From Streptantibioticus_C sp963761325 (lineage in GTDB: Bacteria; Actinomycetota; Actinomycetes; Streptomycetales; Streptomycetaceae), in the NCBI GenBank assembly GCA_963761325.1, contig CAVXGZ010000002.1:1364001-1428000 (forward strand): a stretch of DNA of 64,000 nt, given 5' to 3'. Position 1 is the stretch's first letter; each line of letters starts with the position of its first letter. Below are positions 57,954 through 64,000 of the stretch, in pieces. A program made the translations under genes and the position numbers. The notes under the pieces are model-generated. The model did not search any database, had not been told where the DNA came from, and saw only the letters and a list, made by a program, of their open reading frames with translations.

Positions 57954-60900
57954 TCAGCCGCGTCCCGGGCGTTCTATGCGTCCGTCGAGCACGCAGCGGT
58001 CGAGGAAGCGGTGCAGCAGCGCGGCGCCGGCCCGGGGCGCGTCCTTGTCCCCGGGGCCGAGGAGGTGTTGGGTGCGGCTGCTGTCGAACGGGTTGGCGCG
58101 GCCCCTGGCCGGAACCTGCTCGGGGACGCCGGACGGTTCGGCGAGCACGCCGAGCACCGGGAAGGCCGGGTTGTCGGCCTCCCCGGCGATCCGCGCCGCC
58201 CACGCGGCCTGCGGTTCGACACCCACGTCGTAGCCGTACTCCCGCACCCAGCCGGCGACGTCCTCGAAGTCCACGACCGCGCCGTCGGTGAGGTGGAAGG
58301 TCCCGCCGAACGCGGCCGGCCGGGCGGCGATCCGCGCGATGGCGGCGACGATCCGGTCGACGGGGATCCACGGCTCCGGCACCCTGCGCTCCGGCAGGAC
58401 GCCGGCGCGGATGCCGCCGAGCACGAGCCGGCAGACCAGGTCGTCGGTGGGCCACACCCCGGTCTCGGTGTTGCCGACGACCCGGCCGATGCGCAGCACG
58501 GTCACCGGCGTCCCCTGCCGCGCCGCCCGCCGCACCAGGGCCTCGCCGACCCATTTGCTCTGCGCGTGGCCGTAGGTCAGGCCGTCGGGGGTGGGCAGCG
58601 CCTCCTCCGGCCACGACAGCTGCGCCGGGCGGTCCTTCCACGGCATGACCGAGACGGTGGAACTGAAGTGGACCGCCTTGACGCGTCCGGTGGCGGCGAA
58701 GCGCAGCACTTCGAGGGTGCCGGCGACGTTGGTGGCGCGCAGCGCGCTGTAGGGGCGGGCGAGGTTGTTGGTCGCCCCGTTGTGGAACACCGCGTCGACG
58801 GAGCCGGCGAGGTCGGCGAACTCCCGCTCGCCGAGCCCGAACCGGGGTAGTCGCAGGTCGCCGGCGACCAGCTCGACGCGGGCGCCCTCGGCGAGCTTGA
58901 CCTGGTGCACGTGGAGGGCGAGGGCCAGCAGGGCCGGTGCCGGGCGGTCGCCGTCGGCGTGCACCAGGCAGGTGATCCGGACGCCGGTGGTCTCCAGGAG
59001 CCGCTGCAGCAGGTGGACCCCGATGAAGTCGGTGGCCCCGGTGAGCAGGATGTGGTGCGGTTCGGCGATCCGGGCCGCGTCCTCGTCCGTCGGCGGCGGC
59101 CCGGCGGGGACCGGCAGGCCGGCGTCCGCCAGCAGCATGCGGCGCAGCTCGTCGTCGGCGCCGGACGCCCCGTCGCCGTTGCCTTCGACGGCGGCGGCGA
59201 GGGCGGCGACCGTGGGGTGCTCGAAGACGGTGGAGAGCGGGAGTTCGGCCGACAGGCGGTCCCTGATCCGGTTGACGGCCTGGATGGCGAGCAGCGAATG
59301 GCCGCCGAGCTCGAAGAAGTCGTCGTGGATGCCGATCGGGCCCACGCCGAGGACCTCCGCCCAGATCCGCGCGAGGACCTGGTGGTCCGGGCGCCGAGCC
59401 GGGGCGTACGGAACGGAGAGCTCGGGGCGGACCGCCTCCGGCAGCGGCAGCGCGCGGTGGTCCACCTTGCCGTTGGCGTTCAGCGGCAGTTCGTCGAGGA
59501 CGACGTAGTGGGCGGGCACCATGTGCGCCGGCAGCGCGGCCCGCAGATGCGCGCGCAGCGCCGGGACGTCCACCCCTGCGGCGCCGGCCGGCGTCAGGTA
59601 GGCGACGAGCCGCTGGACGCCGTCGCCGTCGACGGGGGCGCCCACCGCGGCCGCACCGACGCTTCGGTGCGCCGTCAGCTTCGCCTCGATCTCCTCGGGT
59701 TCGACCCGGAAGCCGCGGATGCTCAGCTGCCGGTCGGTCCGCCCGAGGAACTCCGTCGCCCCGTCGGCACGCCGCCGCCCGAGGTCGCCGGTGCGGTAGA
59801 GACGGGCCGCCGGCGCGTCGGAGAACGGGTCGGCGACGAAGCGTTCGCCGGTCGTCCCGGGGCGGTTGCGGTAGCCGCGCGACACGGCGGCGCCGCCGAT
59901 GTGGATCTCGCCGACCTCACCGTCGGCGACGGGCGTGCCGTCCGGGCCGAGCAGGTGCACGGTGCTGCCGGCGACCGGGTGGCCGATGGGCACGATCGGC
60001 TCGCTCCAGCCGGGTACGCAGCGCCAGATGGTGTTGTCGTTGGTGGTCTCGGTGGGGCCGTAGTGGTTCTCCAGAACCGCGTCGGGCAGCAACTCGTAGA
60101 ACCGGTTGGCCACTTCGGGGCGCAGCACGTCGCCGCCGGAGATCACCCGGCGCAGCGAGGCCAACTCCTCCGCCGCTCCGGGGAGTTGCAGGATCTGCGC
60201 CAACAGGGCGGGCACCAGGTCGAGTTGGGTCACGCGGTGCGCGCGGATCAGGCCGGTCAGCGCCGCCGGGTCGCGCCGCTCGTCCTCGGTGGCGATGACC
60301 AGGCGGGCGCCGCAGGTCAGCGGGGCGAAGACCTCCACGACGGAGGAGTCGAAGCTGAAGGAGTACTTGAACAGCCCGGTGTCGTCCGGCCGCCAGTCGC
60401 TGCCGCGCCTGGTCACCTCCAGGGTGGTGGCGATGTTCCGGTGGGTGACCTCGACCCCCTTGGGCTGGCCGGTCGAGCCGGAGGTGTAGATGACGTAGGC
60501 GAGCGTCCCGGGATCGGGCGGCACCCGGCGGTGCTCCGCGGCGGCGGGCGGCGGCCCCTGCACTGGAGTGAGCGGCACGAGCGGCACCGTGCCGCCCGCC
60601 AGCGTGTCCCGCACCCCCTGCTCGGCGGCGACCAGCGCCACGCCCGCGTCGGCGAGCAGGAAGTCCAGCCGCTCGCGCGGATACCCCGGGTCGAGCGGTA
60701 CGTAGGCGGCCTGGCACTTGAGCACGGCGAGCGTGCCCACGATCATCTCGAAACCGGGCCGGGCGAGCACGGCCACGTCGTCCTCGGGCCGTACCCCGCG
60801 CTCGCGCAGCACGGCGGCCTGGGCGTCGGCCCAGCGGTCCAGCGCGCCGTACGTCAACTGGCGCCCGCCGAGCACGAGGGCGACGGCGCCGGGGGCCTGG

Positions 60901-60965
60901 GCGGCCCGCGCCTCGAAGAGCGGAACGATCCCGCCGGCCGCGCCGGGGTCGGTGATCACGGTCAT
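57954..60965 (-). CDS. NRPS module A-T-R (terminal, reductive release)
   Basis: 1,003 residues from ATG 60965, with AGGAG upstream. Adenylation domain (about 1-520): YVIYTSGSTGQPKGVE (A3), NHYGPTE (A5), YRTGDLGRR (A7), LPLNANGKVDHRAL (A10). Carrier domain: DDFFELGGHSLLAIQ (about 550). Thioester reductase from about 630: ILLTGATDFIGVHLLQRLLE, VFHNGATNN, HFSSTVSVMPW, TYGHAQSKWVGEALV. My alignment gives the A-domain code D-S-V-D-I-G-H-N-D-K, which I cannot assign. The reductase departs from consensus at the NADPH loop and at the catalytic Tyr spacing. No condensation domain of its own; the C domain ends the upstream protein. Confidence 0.93.
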   Translation of the reverse strand: MTVITDPGAAGGIVPLFEARAAQAPGAVALVLGGRQLTYGALDRWADAQAAVLRERGVRPEDDVAVLARPGFEMIVGTLAVLKCQAAYVPLDPGYPRERLDFLLADAGVALVAAEQGVRDTLAGGTVPLVPLTPVQGPPPAAAEHRRVPPDPGTLAYVIYTSGSTGQPKGVEVTHRNIATTLEVTRRGSDWRPDDTGLFKYSFSFDSSVVEVFAPLTCGARLVIATEDERRDPAALTGLIRAHRVTQLDLVPALLAQILQLPGAAEELASLRRVISGGDVLRPEVANRFYELLPDAVLENHYGPTETTNDNTIWRCVPGWSEPIVPIGHPVAGSTVHLLGPDGTPVADGEVGEIHIGGAAVSRGYRNRPGTTGERFVADPFSDAPAARLYRTGDLGRRRADGATEFLGRTDRQLSIRGFRVEPEEIEAKLTAHRSVGAAAVGAPVDGDGVQRLVAYLTPAGAAGVDVPALRAHLRAALPAHMVPAHYVVLDELPLNANGKVDHRALPLPEAVRPELSVPYAPARRPDHQVLARIWAEVLGVGPIGIHDDFFELGGHSLLAIQAVNRIRDRLSAELPLSTVFEHPTVAALAAAVEGNGDGASGADDELRRMLLADAGLPVPAGPPPTDEDAARIAEPHHILLTGATDFIGVHLLQRLLETTGVRITCLVHADGDRPAPALLALALHVHQVKLAEGARVELVAGDLRLPRFGLGEREFADLAGSVDAVFHNGATNNLARPYSALRATNVAGTLEVLRFAATGRVKAVHFSSTVSVMPWKDRPAQLSWPEEALPTPDGLTYGHAQSKWVGEALVRRAARQGTPVTVLRIGRVVGNTETGVWPTDDLVCRLVLGGIRAGVLPERRVPEPWIPVDRIVAAIARIAARPAAFGGTFHLTDGAVVDFEDVAGWVREYGYDVGVEPQAAWAARIAGEADNPAFPVLGVLAEPSGVPEQVPARGRANPFDSSRTQHLLGPGDKDAPRAGAALLHRFLDRCVLDGRIERPGRG

Positions 60966-60993
60966 CTCGGAGTTCTCCTTGCCTGGTCGCAGG

Positions 60994-63900
60994 TCAGATC
61001 GACGGCTCGGCGGGGGACCCGGCCAACGCGGACAGAGGGGTGTCGGGGTCGCGCACGACGCGTTCGGCGATCACGGCGAAGTCCTGGATCATGCGCAGGA
61101 CGGTGGGCCGGTCGAACAGGTCGGTGGAGTACGTCCACTCCATCAGCACGTCCTCGCCGGTCGGGCCGCCCGCCTCGGTGACGAGCTGGTCGCCGCGCGG
61201 GATGACGACGACGTCCAGGTCGTGCTTGGCCGTGCGGTTCTGCAGGTAGCGGATCCGCGCGCCCGCGCCGCCGAGGTTCATCCGCGGGACCCGGGCGTCG
61301 TGGTAGGAGAACGCGACCTGGTAGAGCGGGTTGTACGACAGGTCGCGGACCGGGTTGAGCGCCTCGACCAGCTTGGGGAACGGCAGGTCCTGGTTGCGGT
61401 AGGCGTCGACGGCGACCCGCGAGACCTGGCGCATCAGGTCGCGGAAGGTGGGCTCGCCGGACAGGTCGGCGCGCATCACCACGTTGTTGATCATCATCCC
61501 GATGAGCGGTTCGGTGGCGCGGAAGCGGCGGTTGGCGATCGAGGAGGCGACACAGATGTCGGTCGTCCCGGACCAGTGCCGCATCAGCGCGAAGAACACC
61601 GTCAGCATCGTCATGAACCCGGTGGACCCCGTCGTGGCGCCGGCCTTGCGCAACCCCTCGTACACCGCGGCGGGCAGGCTCACCTGGACCGTGTCGCCGT
61701 GCGGGCTCTGCTGCCGGGGACGCGGCCGGTCGGTGGGCAGCGGCAGCAGCGCGGGCGCGTCCTTGAGCGTGCGCCGCCAGAACTCCAGCTGCTCGCGGGC
61801 CGCGTCGGAGCGCAGCCACTCGCGCTGCCAGACGGTGTAGTCGCCGAACTGCACCGGCAGCTCCGGCAGCGCGGGCACCTGGCCGTTCGCCAACGCGCCG
61901 TAGATGTCGCGCAGTTCGCCCAGCAGTACACCGAACGACCAGCCGTCGTGGATGAAGTGGTGCTCGATGAGCAGCAGCAGGTGGCGGTCGGCGGCGAGCC
62001 GGAAGAGCACCCAGCGGAACAGCGGCGGGGCGGCCACGTCGATGCGCCGCGCGACGTACTCCTCCATCCGCTCGACCGCGAGCAGCTCCCGGATCGGCTC
62101 GGGCTCCCGGGAGAGGTCGACCAGCGGCACGGTGACCGGTAACGGCTCGCGCACGACCTGCCGCGGTTCGCCGTCCACCTCCACGAAGGCGCTGCGCAGG
62201 TGTTCGTGGCGGGCCACGACGCGGGTCAGCGCGTCCTGCAGGAGCGCGTGGTCGACGGGCCCGTCCACGTCGAGATAGGCCTGCGTGTGGTAGGCGATGT
62301 TGCCGGGCAGCAGCTCGCCGAGGATCCACACCTGTTCCTGGGCGGCGGAGATCGGGGCGTCGCCGCCGCGGTCGACGGGCACCGGGCCGCGCTCGCGAAG
62401 CCCGGTCCCGGTGCGGCGGTGCTCCTCGATCCACCCGGCGAGCCGCTCGACGGTCGGCCGGTCGAAGATCTCGGCCAGCGGCACCTCGGTGCCGAGCGCG
62501 TCCCGGATCCGGGCGACGGTGCGGGTGGCGAGGATGGAGTGGCCGCCCATCTCGAAGAAGTTGTCGTGCCGGCCGATGGGGGCGATGTTGAGGATCTCCG
62601 ACCAGATGCCGGCGAGGCTCCGCTCCAGGCCGCTGCGGGGCTCGGCGTACTCGGCGCTCAACTCCGGCCTGCCGTTGGCCGGTTCGGGCAGCGCACGGTA
62701 GTCGGTCTTGCCGCTGGTGCCGCGCGGCAGCGTGTCGAGCAGCACGTAGTGGGTCGGCAGCATGTAGGCCGGAAGCGTGCCCGCCAGGTGGCCGCGCAGC
62801 GCGCCGACCGCCGGTTCCCGGCCCGGTTTCCGGGCGATCCAGGCCACCAGGCGCTCGGCGCCGGTCGCGCTGCGGCGGGCGGCGACCGCGGCGGTGAGCA
62901 CGTCCGGGTGGGTGAGCAGGGCGGCCTCGATCTCGTCCGGTTCGATCCGGTAGCCGCGGATGCTCAGCTGCCGGTCGGCGCGGCCGAGGAACTCCAGCGC
63001 GCCGTCGGCCCGCAGGCGGCCGAGGTCCCCGGTGCGGTAGAGCCGTGCGCTGGGGTCGGCCGAGAAGGCGTCGGGCACGAACCGCTCGGCGGTCAGGTCC
63101 GGCCGGCCGCGGTAGCCGCGCGCGACCCCGCCGCCGCCGATGTGGATCTCGCCGGTCGCGCCGTCGGCGACCGGCCGCCCGTCCGCGCCGAGCAGGTGGA
63201 TCCGCACGCCGTCCAGGGGCCGGCCGATCGGCACGCTCCCTTCCGCGTCGGCCGGCGAGCACACCCAGTAGGTGGAGGTGATGGTGGCCTCGGTCGGCCC
63301 GTACTGGTTCTGCAGCTCGGCCGCTTCGCACACCGCGAAGAACCGTCCGACGAGCTCCGGCGGCAGGATCTCCGCACCGCTGACGACGAGCCGTACGGAG
63401 GCCAACTGCTCGGCGATGCCCGGCAGTTCGAGTACCTGGGTGAGCATCGCGGGCACCACGTCCCAGAACGTGACGCGGTGGCGGGCCAGCAGCGCCGCCA
63501 GCGCGGCGGGATCCCGGCGCGCGCGGGCGTCGGCGATCACCAGCCGGGCGCCGTGCGTCAGCGGGGCGAAGATCTCCAGGACGGAGGCGTCGAAGGCGAA
63601 GGAGTGGGTGAGGATCCCGACGTCCCCCGGGGTGAGCCGGTACAACTCGCCGACGGTCCGCAGCAGCCGCGCGACGCTCGCGTGGTGCACCTCGACGCCC
63701 TTGGGCCGCCCGGTGGAGCCGGAGGTGTAGATGACGTACGCGAGGTCGTCGCCGTCGGGCTCCCGCACCGGGCCGCCCTGCGGGTCCGGTCGCCGGCCGG
63801 CCTCCCGTGCCAGGTCGAACACCGGCACCCCGGACCCGGGCAGCCGGTCGCGCTGGCCGGGGCCGATCAGCACGGCGGCGAGGCCCGCGTTCCCGGCCAG

Positions 63901-64000
63901 GTAGGCGAGGCGGTCACGGGGATGGGCGGGGTCGAGGGGCACGTAGGCCGCGCCCGCCTTGAGCACCCCGAGCAGCCCGGCGACCAACTCGGGCCCGGGC
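60994..64000 (-). CDS. NRPS module A-T-C (5' end outside window)
   Basis: About 1,000 residues are visible and the frame stays open to the window edge. Adenylation domain: YVIYTSGSTGRPKGVE, NQYGPTEAT, YRTGDLGRL, LPRGTSGKTDYRAL. Carrier: DNFFEMGGHSILATR. Condensation domain: ISAAQEQVWILGELLPGN (C1) and HHFIHDGWSF (HHxxxDG catalytic motif). The code I read is D-A-L-D-V-G-Q-I-T-K, unassigned. Upstream of the A-T-R gene by 28 bases, so the two are one operon and the C domain would join this module's amino acid to that of the A-T-R module. Extra N-terminal domains may exist beyond the window. Confidence 0.93.
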   Translation of the reverse strand, partial: PGPELVAGLLGVLKAGAAYVPLDPAHPRDRLAYLAGNAGLAAVLIGPGQRDRLPGSGVPVFDLAREAGRRPDPQGGPVREPDGDDLAYVIYTSGSTGRPKGVEVHHASVARLLRTVGELYRLTPGDVGILTHSFAFDASVLEIFAPLTHGARLVIADARARRDPAALAALLARHRVTFWDVVPAMLTQVLELPGIAEQLASVRLVVSGAEILPPELVGRFFAVCEAAELQNQYGPTEATITSTYWVCSPADAEGSVPIGRPLDGVRIHLLGADGRPVADGATGEIHIGGGGVARGYRGRPDLTAERFVPDAFSADPSARLYRTGDLGRLRADGALEFLGRADRQLSIRGYRIEPDEIEAALLTHPDVLTAAVAARRSATGAERLVAWIARKPGREPAVGALRGHLAGTLPAYMLPTHYVLLDTLPRGTSGKTDYRALPEPANGRPELSAEYAEPRSGLERSLAGIWSEILNIAPIGRHDNFFEMGGHSILATRTVARIRDALGTEVPLAEIFDRPTVERLAGWIEEHRRTGTGLRERGPVPVDRGGDAPISAAQEQVWILGELLPGNIAYHTQAYLDVDGPVDHALLQDALTRVVARHEHLRSAFVEVDGEPRQVVREPLPVTVPLVDLSREPEPIRELLAVERMEEYVARRIDVAAPPLFRWVLFRLAADRHLLLLIEHHFIHDGWSFGVLLGELRDIYGALANGQVPALPELPVQFGDYTVWQREWLRSDAAREQLEFWRRTLKDAPALLPLPTDRPRPRQQSPHGDTVQVSLPAAVYEGLRKAGATTGSTGFMTMLTVFFALMRHWSGTTDICVASSIANRRFRATEPLIGMMINNVVMRADLSGEPTFRDLMRQVSRVAVDAYRNQDLPFPKLVEALNPVRDLSYNPLYQVAFSYHDARVPRMNLGGAGARIRYLQNRTAKHDLDVVVIPRGDQLVTEAGGPTGEDVLMEWTYSTDLFDRPTVLRMIQDFAVIAERVVRDPDTPLSALAGSPAEPSI

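Noticed and set aside
1..64000. CRISPR arrays, tRNA or rRNA genes, integrase/attachment sites, prophage
   Set aside because: No regular direct repeats with spacers, no cloverleaf or rRNA-like stretches, and no recombinase, capsid or replication genes were seen.

Overview
The window comes from a high-GC actinomycete, most likely Streptomyces or a close relative. Evidence: very GC-rich codon third positions, frequent GTG starts, ATGA/GTGA gene overlaps, and several families typical of streptomycetes (SCO2400-like protein, DUF2180, DUF2786, PF04672 methyltransferase, LAL regulator). Nothing looks like phage, plasmid, rRNA, tRNA or CRISPR. All function calls come from reading sequence motifs; no database search was run.

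Left edge (1-19.1 kb): the end of a modular type I polyketide cluster. The last PKS protein carries two modules (KS-AT-KR-ACP each; the first methylmalonyl-type, the second malonyl-type) and a releasing thioesterase. It is followed by a DrrA/DrrB-like ABC exporter, a macrolide-type glycosyltransferase, a cytochrome P450, a divergent LAL-family LuxR regulator, a type II thioesterase, a cold-shock-domain protein and a small secreted protein. TAGGGG boxes recur in the three intergenic regions of this segment. No deoxysugar genes are visible, so the glycosyltransferase may serve self-protection.

Middle left (19.2-35.4 kb): mostly chromosomal genes. These include DUF2786, a translationally coupled pair of MutS-like ATPases, DUF2180, small enzymes (YciI/muconolactone isomerase-like, Old Yellow Enzyme, Gfo/Idh/MocA), a PF04672 methyltransferase, a cyclic-nucleotide-type phosphoesterase, an XRE regulator/membrane protein pair with a perfect palindromic operator, a COG4280 membrane protein with a small partner, a ChrB N-terminal-like protein, an APH-family kinase and an acyl-ACP desaturase. 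Two copies of a ~200-bp MITE-like element sit here. One interrupts a GNAT acetyltransferase gene, the other abuts the stop codon of a CarD-like gene.

Middle right (35.6-46.7 kb): an ATP-dependent RNA ligase, then the uncharacterised STM4011-STM4015 gene set (two radical SAM proteins, an alkaline-phosphatase-fold hydrolase, an ATP-grasp-like protein, a leucine-rich-repeat-like protein) as one tightly packed operon. Next come a DUF6745-like protein with a small upstream partner, an SCO2400-like protein, an alpha/beta hydrolase and a stand-alone MerB-like protein.

Right (46.8-57.1 kb): a catabolic locus. RidA, enolase-superfamily dehydratase/racemase and creatininase-family genes run leftward; a divergent ROK-like gene follows; then a complete five-gene Opp/Dpp-type peptide/solute ABC importer diverges from an IclR regulator and a beta-lactamase-fold hydrolase.

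Right edge (57.5-64 kb): a Cys-free double-glycine-leader peptide faces two NRPS genes, A-T-C (5' end outside the window) and A-T-R. Together they give the domain order A-T-C-A-T-R known from dipeptide-aldehyde/pyrazinone synthetases, here split into two proteins and with an atypical reductase active site.
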